Shown: positions 11,788 to 24,724, counted from the stretch's first letter. The stretch: DNA of 64,000 nucleotides from Cocos nucifera (GCA_006176705.1 QRFJ01004277.1:62001-126000); one strand, 5' to 3'. A program made the numbers and translations. Notes: a model not told the origin generated them from the letters alone.

Positions 11788-13110
11788 GATAACCAAATGG
11801 CTGAAAATTTTAGAGAATCACCTAAGCAGATGAAGAAATATTTTATCCCTTCTACCTATAACCCATCGATTTATATTTAATTATCTGATATCCATGCTAC
11901 CCACTATGAGATCAAGCCGACTACAATCCAGATGCTCCCATCCTTCTATGGGAACATCAATGAAGACCCTCATAAGCATCTAGATGAATTTCTAGAAATC
12001 TGCTCTACGATAAAAATTCAAAATTTAACTAATGATGCCCTTAGACTAATTTTATTTCTCTTATCATTAATAGACAAAGCCAAGTACTGGCTTGGCACAA
12101 TATGGAGACCAATTAAAACTTGGGCTAAATTGCAAAGTAAATTTCTTAAAAAAATTTATCCCATAGGTCGAACCAACATTATGAAGCGAGCTATCACTGA
12201 ATTTGCTCAGCTTTCAAGAGAATAAATTCATGAGTCATGGGAGAGACTTAAGGAACTTCTTAGAAAATGCCCATACCATGGTTTGTCTAAGTGGCGAATA
12301 GTTCAAGCTTTCTATGAGGGTTTAGGAGACCAATATAAATAGATGGTAGATGCATCCTATTGAGGCGCATTCATAAATAAAAGTAAGGATGAAGCCTATG
12401 CCTTATTTGAAACTCTAAATAAAAACTCGATCAACCATGCTTCGTTATCTTTCTATTAAAAGTGGGTAGGAATTTATGATCCAGACTCTAGCTCTAAGGC
12501 TGACTTGAACTAATTAGCTTAAAAATTAGAGAAAATCAATCTTTTTGCCCAAAAACTAGATCAATTTCTAAACCCAGATCAATAATCTCCTGTACAATTT
12601 ACGTCACCTTTTAAGTATCAAAAAATTTATTCAATCTGTGCTAGCCTAATCTATCATGTGAATGAATATCCTATGGCTGCATAATTTTCATCTTTTATCC
12701 AAAAGTAAGTCCAAACTACTCAAGGCTACTCCAAGCTGGTTAATAATCTTCTTTCAAATTCATATAACCGACATTGGAGTAACTACTCTAATTTTTCTTG
12801 GACATCTCAACAGACTCAGGCTCAGACCCAAATTTTATCTATCCAAAACTATCAAAATAGGTCCCAATACGAAAACTATGCCTATAATAATGGTCAGCCT
12901 AGTCAGTTTATCCAACCATCATATAATAACCAACTATCATACCTACCTCCTCAATAGACTAATCTAGCTGATGATAGATTTAACTAACTTCAATAATTAA
13001 GTTTGAATTAACAACAATCAATCTTGACTCAACAAGAATCTATCGCTAAGTTAGAAGCTCAAATAAGATAATTAGTTGAGTCTAACACGAGGAGAGAACT
13101 AGATCAACTA
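11788..13110 (+). pseudogene. O2 gag (Athila/Tat-like, Retrotrans_gag type)
   Basis: Best preserved at 11932-12225: FYGNINEDPHKHLDEFLEIC, then DKAKYWL and FAQLSRE, the classic capsid pattern of plant gypsy gag. It continues through stops to WERLKELLRKCPYHGL and FYEGLGDQYK. A degenerate zinc-knuckle region (ICASLIYHVNEYPM) lies near 12635-12675, then a Q/N/Y-rich tail. The role would be particle assembly. No protease, RT or integrase follows; the 3' LTR starts at 13117. Confidence 0.8.
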
Positions 13111-13116
13111 TCGAGC

Positions 13117-14771
13117 CTATTAATTTCATAAATTTATTTATAAAAGCATCAATTTATTAATTAATTTATATTTATTTTTAAGAATTAATAATTAAATGAT
13201 ACATATTTTTAAGAAATTAATAATTTTATTAATTAAAAAAATTAATTAAAAAATAATAAAAATAAAAAAAAATAAAATTTTAATATCAATGAAAAGAGCT
13301 TATTTTTTTAATCATAATGAAATAAGTTTCGAGCAAAACAAAGCTAAAATAGAGAAGATATAAATTTATAAAGAATTAAAATAAATAAAAATTTAATAAA
13401 AAATAACATACGGCTGAGTCGGCTCAAGCCACCATGCCATATTAGCCAACATGTCCAAACACATCGAGCAAAGCTGACAAAGCCAGCACGCCAAGTCAGC
13501 CATGCTAGTCGACTTAGCCACGGAAGCCGTCAGTCGGTCCACGATCTAGGCATGGACCATCAGCTTAGCAGAAATCGACGAATCATGGAGCGACCCGTGG
13601 TGGACCTAGACCCATAAAGGTTTACAGAAAATCTATTGCGGTTCATGGGATATTTTGGACTTTTCACTTGGTGACAAGAGGCACTGATTCATTGTGGTGT
13701 GCGGTGCAATCGGTCCATGCGATCTATGGGAATAGTAAAGCCACGATCGGACAGATTTGATTGATTGTGGTCAAGATCAGACGATGGTGGTTATTTCCAA
13801 ATTTGATTCAAATTCCATCAGCTTCCATCACACCATCCAATCACAGCGCTCGATCTAGGGGATGATCCAATGGCAAAGGAAGCTCTCAACTATGATTAAG
13901 CTCCCAGATCGTGATCTAACGGTCGAAACTCATTCATCATGCGATAATCGGACGGTCAAAATCTATTCCAACTAAAATTGGGCTAATAAAACTCCATGTT
14001 TGATAGTTTTTGGGCCTTTTATCTAAATCTGATGGCCAGAATATAGGAAACTCAGCAGAATTCAATCAGGACTCCTTTTAATCCGATTTTCACTCGAATT
14101 TCTCTATATTTTGATGATCAAAGACCTCCTTAGTTCCACATTGCCTTCAGAAAAAGTCTCCAATCCTCCTAGCTTTATAAATAAGACCTCAGGCCTCCAA
14201 AACTGATAGTCTTCGATCAAGGTGAAGCTTTAGTATAGAATAGAGCCAGGCTTTGGATTAAAGGCTGTTTCAAAGCAACAGGTGCCAAGAAGAAGAGCTA
14301 GGCTTCTACACCATCTTTTTATCGATGCCAATCCAAAATCAAAGATTAGTCTATTTTATTTTCTTTTTTTTAATTTTATATTTTTAAATTATGAATATTT
14401 TAATTAATATAATATTTACTTTTATGCTCTTTAATTTTATGCTCTTTATTTTTATTGTAATTTAAATTCTGTACTTTAATTATTGCTCTTTATTTTACTA
14501 CAAGTAGATGCTAAGATCTAACTAGTAGATCTTAGTACCAAGTTTACTTTTCTGCATAATTTAATTTTTATTTCATAATTTTAATTTTTAATTTTTGACT
14601 TCAAATTCTATTTTCAAATCTTTTTTTTTAAAAAAAATAAATATTTTAAATCAAAAATGCTACCTTCCTTATGGATTCGATCTGACTCACTGCTATCTAC
14701 GTATTTTTAATTATAAAATTGGAGTAAACTGATAAACACGATGTCTTAACGAAAATATCGCACTCTTATCA
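13117..14771 (+). repeat. O2 3' LTR (about 1655 bp)
   Basis: Homologous to 1666-2577 over its first 0.9 kb and ends CTTATCA. Its first ten bases differ from the 5' LTR start, and no polypurine tract precedes it. An internal deletion may therefore have reached the LTR edge. The body includes a T-rich segment near 14340-14640. Confidence 0.83.
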
Positions 14772-16160
14772 GAATGCTAGGGCCGACCTTCCATCCAAGC
14801 TAGCCACACTCATCCCCCTAATGAACTTTTCAAAGAAGTATACTTTGAAATATTGAAATGCCCGAGTATGGAGGAACTGCAGTCTATAATGCAGATCGAC
14901 CATGAGCCCTGCTGGATTGATCCATTGATCACTTATCTCAAAGATGGGACATTCTCCTATGATTTGAAGGAAGCTTGGAAGCTGAGATACCAAGCCTTCC
15001 AGTATATTCTGTATGAAGTTAAGCTGTACAACAGATCATACTTTTTGCCACTTTTGAAATATCTCTGACATTCTGAAGCTAACTTTGCACTATGGGAAGT
15101 ACATGAAGAAATCTATGGAAGCCATCTAGGTGCCAAATCCCTATCTCGCAAGTTGCTTTGACAAGGATATTATTGGCCAACTATGCATCATGATTATGTC
15201 GAATATGTTAAAAGGTGTGACCGCAGCTAGAGAAATGGAAATATATAGAGGCAACCAGCCTCTGAGCATACGCCATTAAGTGCTCCTTAGCCATTTGCGT
15301 AATGAGAGATGGATATACTCGGGCCCTTCTCGATGGCATCCAGTCAACGAAAGTTTCTCTTAGTTGCGATCGACTAGTTTACCAAATGGATCGAGGCTGA
15401 ATTCCTAGCAAAGACCACTAAAGCCAAAGTGTAGGACTTCATCTAGAAGTTAATTATTTGCAGATTTGGTCTACCTTGAATCCTTATAACAAACAATGGA
15501 TGGTAGTTCATTAGGGAAAAAATTATGGAGTTCTGTGAAGACTTGAACATCTCCCATGACTTCATGTTAGTGGCCCATCTATAAGCAAATGATGAAGCAG
15601 AGGTGACCAACAAGACCCTATTGCAAGGTATCAAGGCAAGGCTTGAAAAAGCAAGGGAGACTTGAGTGGATGAACTCTACCATGTACTCTAGGTGTACCG
15701 AACTATCCAAAGACTGCTAACTGAAGAAATACCATTCGCCTTGGCCTTTGGAATGGAGGCAGTCATCCAAATCGAGCTCAAGCTCCCATCGACATGGGTC
15801 GTGGCCTTCAATAAGGGGCATAATTTGCAGGATCTCAGAGCTAACCTCAACCTGTTGGAAGAAAAATGGGAAGAAGTCCAAGTTTGGATGGCTGCTTATA
15901 GATGAAGGATGGCCTGATACCCCAACTCCAGAGTCAAGGATAAAGTATTCATAGTGGGAGACTTAGTGCTTCAGTGAGCTGCTATTTCTCAGCCCTAGAA
16001 CCAAGGAAAGCTCATCCCAAATTGGAAAGGATCCTACGAAGTCAAGGAAGTCATCTGACTCAGGACATATTATCTGAAGGAGCTCGAAGGAGTCGATCTA
16101 CCCCAACCGTGGAACTCAAAAAATCTATGGATGTATTATCAATGATTTGGTTGCTATAAG
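14772..16160 (+). pseudogene. O1 pol, integrase part
   Basis: Resumes after O2 with ARADLPSKLATLIPL. The zinc-binding region shows HEEIYGSH, then GYYWPTMHHD and a damaged CxxC (CDRS) near 15100-15230. The core begins MDILGPF near 15312 (first Asp). The second Asp position reads ITNNG near 15485, so Asp is replaced by Asn. The Glu of AEVTNK is kept near 15600. A C-terminal region with GDLVLQ and PNWKGSYEVKE ends WNSKNLWMYYQ near 16140. Several stops and the lost Asp make it inactive. Confidence 0.85.
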
Positions 16161-16664
16161 ATCCCTCTACTTTAACACCTCGATCCGTGTTACAAATTTG
16201 TAATGATGAGAAACAACTTTTCGAACTTAGCTATGCAACAAAAACAACCACGTTAGGAATAGGAAGAGAACCTCATCCTAATGTGAGCAAAGTCAAAGAT
16301 CTCATTAATCTAAGATGAGAGAAGGGAAGAGGCCTTATCAATGGCCCTAATGTGCTCCTACAACCATATTAGGAATAGGAGGAGAACCTCATCCTAACAT
16401 GAGCAAAGTCGAAGGCCTTGTTAATCTAAAATGAGAGGAAAAGAGAGGCCCTATCAACGGCCCTAATATGCTCCTACATCCATGTTAGGAATAGAAGGAG
16501 AATCTCATCCTAACGTAAGCAAAGTCAAAGGCCTCATTAATCTAAAATGAGATGAGAGGAGAGGCCCTGTTAATCATACTAATGTGCCCCTACAACCATG
16601 TTAGGAATAGAAAGAGAACCTCATCCTAATGTGAGCAAAATTGAAGGCCTCGTTAATCTAAGAC
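16161..16664 (+). repeat. O1 3' UTR tandem array, 116-bp unit, left part
   Basis: The marker AGGAAT recurs at 16255, 16371, 16487 and 16603, exactly 116 bp apart. The unit also carries CCTCATCCTAA and GGCCCTAATGTGC. It is split by copia A after AAGAC (16660-16664) and resumes at 38907 in the same register. Confidence 0.9.
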
Positions 16665-16808
16665 TGTTAGATATGGGTGCCCTAGAAGCCAAAATTGGCT
16701 GACACTTGCAATATACTTCTAGGGGTAAAATTATAATTTTGACTATAAATAATAAAATTAATTATTTTCTATCACAAATATATATTTAGTGTCTGTGATA
16801 CATCCCTT

Positions 16809-16879
16809 GAGTTAATGATAATGATAATTCTTATTTTCAAGAATTAAAAATTTAAGATAAGAATTTTCACTATTAACTC
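16809..16879. other. 71-bp LTR hairpin, copy in A 5' LTR
   Basis: Same length and layout as in B to E. The inner right arm has one mismatch here, and the middle arm uses TTCTT with AAGAA. Confidence 0.6.
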
Positions 16880-17443
16880 ATAAAATACTCCTGACCGTAG
16901 GATCATCATGAGGATGGTGATTGATCAGGAAGGTTAGTGTACAATCACTTCTTCATAGCAGATGAGTCTTGAATCTACGGTGTAGAGACATCAGAGTGAG
17001 AGTACAGATACTCATTAGAGAATAAGGGCACTGAGTGTGACCACCTTAAGTAGTCATAAGGAAGTCTATCTTCTCATCGATGACTGACTCGAAGCTGCAG
17101 TGGTGTGTCTGATTCTCTGACCTGAGGTACATCAGTAGTTCACCTTGAGAGTGTTATAGTTTGACTACACCATGACTCGGTCTCCTAGCAATTCAAAATC
17201 TTGAGGTGTATGTTGGCTATAGCATGTTCATTGTAGGAATTGGATTGCACCAAGAGCGAATCTATCTACCTCGGTAGATGAGGAGCAGCCGTATGATGAT
17301 CATAAGAATCAAGTCCATAAGCTCATGGCCATGGCAGAGTGAAATAATATAAAGAGTTTCTATTAAAGTTTTCACACATCGGACTTGAATCAAATGATTA
17401 AATCATATGATAGAAATTAGGGTTTGACGAGTTCATCTTAACC

Positions 17444-17791
17444 CTAATCTGATTGGGGCTCAAGATAGAAGAACTTAATCACATAGGTAGCTGCACCAAG
17501 TGGTTCATTTTTAGTTTTGATGGGTTGCCACCATATACTGCTAGGTGTCACTAGTGGATTTTGGGAGCAATTAGAATGATTTAGATGATTGATCATTCTA
17601 GTTGTCTGAATCAGAAGAGTTCTGATCCATCGAAAGTAGTTTCGATGATATCGATGAAAGAGATCGTGACATATCCCATTATCATACAGAACTGAACCTA
17701 ATTGGATCATACAAATAAGAGTTTGGATCTGGATACCATTAATTGGACTAATCCAATTCAATTGATTTGAATTAGATTCAATTAGGTTCAA
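17444..17791 (-). other. Antisense 115-codon frame in A 5' LTR
   Basis: Full length from MNLIESN to the terminal stop, co-linear with the frame at 3774-4121 with substitutions but no stop or frameshift. Function unknown. May be a chance survivor. Confidence 0.3.
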
Positions 17792-18000
17792 GAAAATCGT
17801 GCTAGCACACGATTGAGCCTAACATTCTCCTTCTATTATCATTTGAAGTTATCTCGAATGAGCCAAATGTATTTGTGTTCACTCAGATACCTTTATCTAT
17901 TCTGACTGAAGCTTGTCCAGGTCAGAAAAGGGTTGTCTTAATTTATGAGATAAATTTAAGACAACACCTGCCATTTTTCATCATCTGCTAATTCTTGTCC

Positions 18001-18031
18001 TTTGACTTTGGTCAAACATTGACCTTTGACC
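18001..18031 (+). promoter_or_regulatory. W-box group in A 5' LTR
   Basis: Four TGAC cores (TTTGAC, GGTCAA, TTGACC, TTTGACC) in 31 bp. About half the number found in the B and C LTRs. Confidence 0.45.
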
Positions 18032-18377
18032 CTTGGACATCTACTCATGTGTCATGCATCTATTGGAGAGCAAATAGGGGCTTGTTCCCTTGCTAGATAT
18101 TAGAAATGAGAGGGCACATGCCTAGGGAGGCGTGCGCCCATGGATAGGGACGACTAGAGTCCCATACGGATGGGACTCCAGGTTGCTTCTTGGATTCTAC
18201 TTAGGTGACCCCTAGCTATAGACTTTGACCGATCTTAGGTGCCATCTAAGGATGAATTTATGGGGCTCTCATCTGATTAGATCAGATGATGTCATCCCAC
18301 TAATCAAATTTAGATCTGATTGCACAAAGCAACGTGATTGGCTGGGATGATGTGGCACTACTTGGCACAGTAGGGTC

Positions 18378-18385
18378 TATATAAA
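18378..18385 (+). promoter_or_regulatory. TATA box of A 5' LTR
   Basis: TATATAAA in the context GGGTCTATATAAACCC, at the family position. The start of R is expected about 30 bp downstream. Confidence 0.65.
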
Positions 18386-18957
18386 CCCTGTCTGCGCCCA
18401 ACCTAAAAAAGGTTCTCTCTTAGCCCATGCCCCAAGGCTGCCCCTCTTCCTCCTCTATGCCATCTTCTGATCCTCTCTCTCCTCTCCATGCTCAAGGAAT
18501 GTTGGGCTTTAGTTTGGTGCAATCCAAGCAAGAAAAGGCTGACGAGAAAGGAAGAAGGCAGCATTGCTGCAGAGACTACTGCTGATCTTCATAAGAAGTT
18601 TTGAAGATCCTCTAAATCAGATTCAGATCTACTTTTTAGAAAGTGATAAAGAAGAAGAAGATCGATAGATCTAGCCTGAGTGGATACCGATAGAGGTCAG
18701 GCACTTGTGTGGCTAGATCCAGAACCTCAGGCAATCAGCAAGATCATCAAAGGATAATCGGATTACCCAGCATCAAGATATAATTAAATCAGATTTAATT
18801 TACTTTTAATTTTATTTTTATTTATTAGATCCATAAAATTAGATTTGAAATATTTTAGATCTAATTTGGATTCACGAGAGAAATTTTTGAAATATCTCTC
18901 TCGATCCGATCAAATCTGAACGAACCTGATCCAAAAAATCAGGATTTCTCCTTCAAC

Positions 18958-18969
18958 TGGTATCAGAGC
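18958..18969 (+). promoter_or_regulatory. Primer-binding site of A
   Basis: TGGTATCAGAGC, complementary to the initiator tRNA-Met 3' end, two bases after the LTR. Confidence 0.88.
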
Positions 18970-20849
18970 CAGGTTCTCTAAATTATTTAGATCTAATTTT
19001 TAATTTATTTTGATCTAATAATTGATAATTTTAGATGTCACATGAGATGTGATTAGATCCAAAATTAAAAAAAAATAAAATTAAATAATATAGATCTAGG
19101 TTCTATAATATGCATGACTAGTTCTAAAATAGAATAGTTCTATAGAATAGTCTTGCATAATCATGATTTAATTTTGATTAAATTATAATTTTAGATCTAT
19201 TTATTTACTATTTTTTAATAATTATAAATATTATAATAAGATCTAAAAAATAAAAAATAAAAATTATTTAATTTTTAGATCATATGAGATATGATTGAAT
19301 GCATGTTTAGACTAGTTGTAGAATAGTTCTACATAATTATCTAGATTAGAATTTATTTTGATGTAGATCAATTTAAATCTAATTTTTTAGATTATTATGA
19401 GATAATTTAGATCTAAAAATATGCATGATATGATACATGAGATGTATGCAAAATATGCCATGAAGTTAGATCTAATTTATATATGAGATATATGATATAG
19501 ATCTAAAACTAGTTTTGTAGTATTTATGTTCCTGATTAAGGCGTTCCTCCTTGGCCGTCCGATTCATAAGAACAAAGTAAGGGTTTAAATGGCCCTCTCC
19601 TCCCATTCGATGGGGTGTTCTTATGATGTGTAGGGGTGCTGCGTGCATTCGTCCTTAATCAGAAATCAAAAACTTACTTTCTGCAAAACCCTAGATCCTG
19701 AAATCCCTAGGATTTTATTTACATATTTTGTTTATGAACCCTAACTTAATTAAGAATTAAGATTATGAAATATTAATTAGATCTAAAATTGAGAATTTCA
19801 GATCTAAGACATATTCATAATACTGGGTTCGGGCTTGGGTAGCTCAATTAGGTCTAAGCGGTTGATCAAACCGAATCAAGAGTTGGTTAGATGGGATCAA
19901 CAGTGCTTAAATTGACCAGCCTAATAGGATTAAGTCTGGGTCAAGATGAGTCACGTGAGTGATCGATCAAGCTAAGACCTAATTAGGCTCAGTGGTTAGA
20001 GTCTGGATTGTAGGCTAACCCTGGATTGGTTCTGGCTCAATAATTTGGTGTCTAAGGTAAGTTTGGCAGATACGATCGACTGATTTTTAATTGGGAGCTA
20101 CTCGACTCGAATGCATTCTTGTCGAGTTAATGGCATATCCCTTCCACCGGTCTCACTTACCTGGCCATGTTTGTTGACTCAGTTCTGATCTGAGGTGGTC
20201 AATAATCCGAGCTAACCCATGCCACTAGGTTAGTCATAATAGTTATGACTATGTCAAGTCTAGTTTAATGAGACCTAAATCAAATCTCCCTAAGAAAAGA
20301 TTAAGTCTAAGGTCTTCCACCATTGTAGATGTGCGAGCCCTTTTCGGAGTTGATTGTTCTTGGCTGGTTACAGTGGTTCAGTTGCATCAAAAAGATGCAA
20401 CCATGTCTATTAGGCATTGGATGCTACTGGGCTGGAGGATGGATTGGGCTCAATATTCCGAATATGGTGAGAGACTCAATTAGGAATCTAATCTATGCAA
20501 ATGGTGGGTCTGACTTAACTAAGGAGTGGATCAATATTCTAAGCATGATGAGATTCATGAATTAGAGACCAAGTTTGGGTGCACCATGATTAGAAAATCA
20601 TTGAACAAGAGTTGTTCATTCATTGGCTAACCCATCACCAATAACTTTAGGTGAGGTGATGAGTCAGTTGGTGGGACCGCACCACCCACTAAAAATTATT
20701 AATCATGGAGATTTTCGCATCTCTATAGAGGGAGTGTAGGGATCCGAGAAAATAGTGGAAGCTAATTTATTTAAAAATTAAAATCCTAATTAGATTGGTT
20801 AAGTCTTAATTACAATATCTAACTAGAAACTTTGACTCTCTATAGAAAA
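18970..20849 (+). other. A leader with stem-loop and probable intron
   Basis: Non-coding. Stem-loop at 19532-19662 (CTGATTAAGG/CCTTAATCAG). Probable intron 20057-20845: donor AAG/GTAAGT, acceptor CTCTATAG, five bases before the gag start position. Confidence 0.6.
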
Positions 20850-21660
20850 ATATCTGCATCCAACCAACTTGTACGAATCCTAGACACCCATAGACTAACT
20901 GAACCTAATTACAAGGATAGGCTCCAAAACTTCAAAATTATTTTAGGTTCTGAAAAGTTAACTCATGTATTGGACCAAGACCCTCCCACCTTACCAGCTC
21001 ATCCATCCGCTGAACAGAGAGCATCTCTTGAAAAGTGGACGGACGAAGATAACAAGGTCAGAACTACATGTTGGGCTCGATGTCTGATGAGCTTCAGTGC
21101 CAACATGAAGATATCAAGACTGTCCGCCAAATGTTGGCTCACCTATAGGAGATGTTTGGTGAACAGAGTCACGCAGCTAAGTATCAAGTCACTAAATGAC
21201 TATTCAAGGCTAAAATGTGTGATGGGCAGTCAGTCCAAGATCATTATCTGATGATGATCAAGGACTTAGAAGAGCTTGAGAAGCTCGGAGTGAGGTTTGA
21301 CTTAGATCGGCAGAATGATATAATTCTACAATCCTTCACTAATGCATATGGGCAGTTCATCATGAACTACCATAGGCATAAACTTCAAAATTCTTTGGCC
21401 AAACTTATGAACATGCTGGTTACCACTGAGCTTTCTATGAAAGATTCTAAAGGCTCAGTGCCTGCTATGGAACGGACTTCTTTCAAGAGAAAGTCTTTTG
21501 GAAAGAAGAAGAAGTCTATGAAAAAGTAGAAGGTGGAAAGAGGAAAGAAGAAAAAGACAGAGCTAAACAAGAAGACCGCTCAAAAAGAAAAGTTTTTCAT
21601 TACAACAATGATGGCCACTGGAAGCAAAACTGCCCTACTTATCTGGCCAACCTGAAGAAT
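20850..21660 (+). pseudogene. A gag
   Basis: The start codon position reads ATA rather than ATG, so the normal start is lost. The text then runs SASNQLVRILDTHRL. A frameshift lies near 21060. The TGA at 21197-21199 sits where D has CGA. The open segment 21215-21529 carries the C-terminal capsid region and a Lys-rich tract. The zinc knuckle near 21595 has lost its first two cysteines. Confidence 0.8.
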
Positions 21661-22961
21661 AAGAAGGAGGCAGGTCCTTCTGGAGGTATGCTCGTTATTG
21701 AGTCTAACCTTATGATTTTTTCTACATCTAGTTGGGTGCTTGACTCTGGCTTTAGTGCTTATTTGTGTACTTTCATGCAGGGTCTTGAGGATAGCAGGAG
21801 GCTGAGGGATGGTGAGATGATCCTGTGCATCGAAAATGGAGCAAGAGTTGCTACCGTGGCCATGAGAACATACCCTCTTCGACTACCATATCGTTTAGAC
21901 TTAGTGTTAAAAGACTGTTATTATGTGCCCACAGCAAGCAGAAATTTGATTTTGGTTTCTTGCCTTGCATTAGAAGGCTATGTAATTAGTTTTCTTAAGG
22001 ACCATTATAACATTCTTTATAAAAGAAATAAGATTGCAAGTAGTTTTCTTATTAATTGTCTTTATCAGTTACATATTGATTTATCTATTTTTAATATCGA
22101 GCAAAATGTGAATACCATGAAACGACCTAAGGATAGTCCAAACGATAGATATCTATGGCACCTAAGACTAGGTCATATAGCAGAAGATAAGGTTATAAAA
22201 TTGGAGAAAATCGGGCTATTGAGTTCGTTGACTTCCGAGTCATATCCAATTTGTGAATCTTGTCTTCATGGCAAAATGACTAAGCTGCTTTTTGAAGGAC
22301 ATGGGGAAAGGGCCATGGATCTTCTTGCCTTAGTACATACTGATGTATGTGGCCCGTTTGATGTGCCGGCTAGAGGCAACTTTGTCTACTTCATAATCTT
22401 TATCGATGATTTATCTAGGTATGGGCATGTGTATCTTATGAGACACAAGTTTGAAGCTTTTGAAAAGTTCAAGGAATTCAGACATGAAGTGGAAAAGTAA
22501 AAGGAAAATTCATTAGTTGAGAATTCTTGGACTATCTCAAGAAAAATGAAATAGTCTCTCCATAGACTCCACCTGGAACACCTTAACTTAATGAAATTTT
22601 AGAATGGAGGAATCAGACTCTGTTAGATATGGTCCGATCCATGATGAGCTTCACAGACATTTCTAATTTTCTTTAGGGACACTGTTTGTTAACTACAATA
22701 TACTTACTAAATAGGGTTCCATCTAAAATCATTCCTACCACACCATATGAGATATGGCATAGTAAGAGATCAAGTCTAAGTCATCTTAGAATTTGGAATT
22801 GTCCGACTCATGTCAAAAGATAACAAGCGGATAAGTTAGACTTTAGGTCCTTCAGAGCTCGATATATAGGAAATTCTAAGGAGTCATTAGGATATTATTT
22901 CTACATTTCAGAAGATCACAATGTGATTGTGAGTCGATATGCCATCTTTTTTGAAAAACAG
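21661..22961 (+). pseudogene. A pol, protease and integrase part
   Basis: Open from 21688 to 22500. The protease motif is DSGFSAYLC. The integrase zinc region is WHLRLGHI ... CESCLHGK. The core starts HTDVCGPFDVP and is broken at 22498 by TAA and a following deletion that removes the region around the second catalytic Asp. It ends FEKQF near 22961, where B, C and D have a stop instead of Gln. Confidence 0.82.
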
Positions 22962-24710
22962 TTTATTCAAGATAGCGGCATTGGAAAGCAGATCAAGCTC
23001 GATGAGAAAGTCTCACAAGAGCAATGAGCTAAGGACCAAATGGAACCAAATCAGGTTAAGCCAATCCAATCAATACCTCCTCCAGCTCATAGATCGAAAA
23101 GAGTTTTTCATCTCCGTGAGAGGTACTTAGGTAGTATTTTAGAGAAAATATTCCTCATAGGTAATGGGGTTCGTAGTGATGATCCCAAAATCTATAACGA
23201 GGCGATATCGGATATCGACTCTGAGAAATGGTTAGAGGCAATGAAGTCAGATTGACTAGATGCACTCAAACCAAGTCTGGACCTTGGTAGATCCATCAGA
23301 AGGTATAGTACCTATTGGGTGTAAATGGATCTACAAGAGATAGATTGATGCAGATGGGAATGTGGAGACATTCAAAGCTAGATTAGTGGCAAAAGAATAT
23401 AGTCAATGCGAAGGCATTACTATCAGGTCATCCGCACTTTGCTTGCTATTGCAGCCTATTTCGATTATGAAATATGACAAATGGACATGAAAATGACATT
23501 CTTAAATTGATATCTTGAGGAAGATATCTATATGGAATAGCCGCTAGGTTTTACATCCAGTGATGATGATCACAAGGTATGCAAGCTGAAAAGGTCCATA
23601 TATGGACTTAAGCAAGCATCTTGGAGCTAGAATACTCATTTTAATGATGTAATCAAATTATTTGGTTTCATCAAGAATGAGGAGGAGACTTGTGTCTTCA
23701 AAAATGTCAGTGGGAGCGCTGTTGTCTTCCTCGTATTGTACGTAGATGACATCCTCCTTATTGAAAATGATGTTTCCATGTTGACCACAGTTAAAATATG
23801 GTTATCTAAAGAATTCTCCATGAAAGACCTAGTAGAAGCATCCTTTATTTTGAGAATTAAGGTCTATAGAGATAGACCGAATAGGATGCTAGGACTTTCA
23901 TAGAAGATGTACATAGAGAAAGTGCTAAAGAGGTTTAGCATGAAAAACTCTAAGAAGGGTTTGGTACCCTTCAGACATGGCATTCATCTTTCCAAGAAGA
24001 TGTGCCCTAGCACACCAGAGGAAATAGAATGTATGAGAAAGATCCCTTATGCTTCAGCAATAGGGAGCCTCATGTTATGTACACGACCTGATATAGCCCA
24101 TGCTATGAGTGTCACACGTAGATATTAGTCGAATCCAGGTGAAGAACACTGGACTTCTGTGAAATATATCCTTAAGTACTTAAGAAGAACTAAGGATATG
24201 TTGTTGGTTTTTGGTAATAGAGAACTCCAAGTCTAGGGGTATACAGACTTGGATTTTATGTCCGATATAGATGATCGAAAGTCGACATCTGGGGGTATGT
24301 TTATGTGCAATGGTGGAGCAGTCAGTTGAAAAAGTTACAAGTAGATAGCAATAGCAGATTCCACCATGGAAGCAGAATATATCGCTACATCAGAAGCTGC
24401 AAAGGAGACATTCTGGTGCAAGATGTTTGCCGAAGAGATCGGAGTGATGCCATCAGATGCCATTCCTCTGTACTACAACAACAATGGTGCCATAGCCCTT
24501 GCTAAGGAGCCGAGGTCTCACCAAAAATCCAAGCACATCGAGCGGTGATACCACCTTATCCATGATTACCTCGAGAAGGGTTACGTCGAGGTCAAGAGAG
24601 TCGACTCCGTAGACAATGCGGCATACCCGCTTGCAAAGCTGTTGGGCTAGCAGAAGATTGAAGCCTATCTTGAGAAGATGGGACTTAGATTTGTAGCCAA
24701 TTGGCTTTAG
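22962..24710 (+). pseudogene. A pol, reverse transcriptase and RNase H part
   Basis: RT blocks in several frames: WLEAMKSD near 23230, a deletion near 23430 in the fingers region, and LYVDDILL (catalytic pair intact) near 23735-23760. RNase H is full length, without the B/C deletion: a degraded YTDLDF, then AEYIATSEA near 24370 and YYNNNGAI near 24470, where the Asp is Asn. Ends NWL and TAG at 24708-24710. Confidence 0.83.
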
Positions 24711-24713
24711 GTC

Positions 24714-24724
24714 AAGTGAGAGTT
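24714..24724 (+). promoter_or_regulatory. Polypurine tract of A
   Basis: AAGTGAGAGTT directly before the 3' LTR start TGTTAG at 24725. Confidence 0.7.

Larger units (their letters stand above)
1666..14771 (+). mobile_element. O2: gag-only Ty3/gypsy (Athila/Tat-like) element nested in O1 pol
   Basis: The ends are TGATAAG at 1666 and CTTATCA at 14771, a 7-bp terminal inverted repeat. Flanks are GAACG (1661-1665) and GAATG (14772-14776), a 5-bp target duplication with one mismatch. Removing the element rejoins O1 pol in the linker between RNase H and integrase. It has two LTRs and a gag but no pol between gag and the 3' LTR. Its 5' LTR is interrupted by copia C and then truncated. Confidence 0.87.
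16665..18955 (+). repeat. A 5' LTR (2291 bp)
   Basis: From TGTTAGATATGGGTGCC to TTTCTCCTTCA, followed by the PBS. Carries the hairpin (16809-16879), antisense frame, four W-boxes (18001-18031) and a TATA box. Confidence 0.93.
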
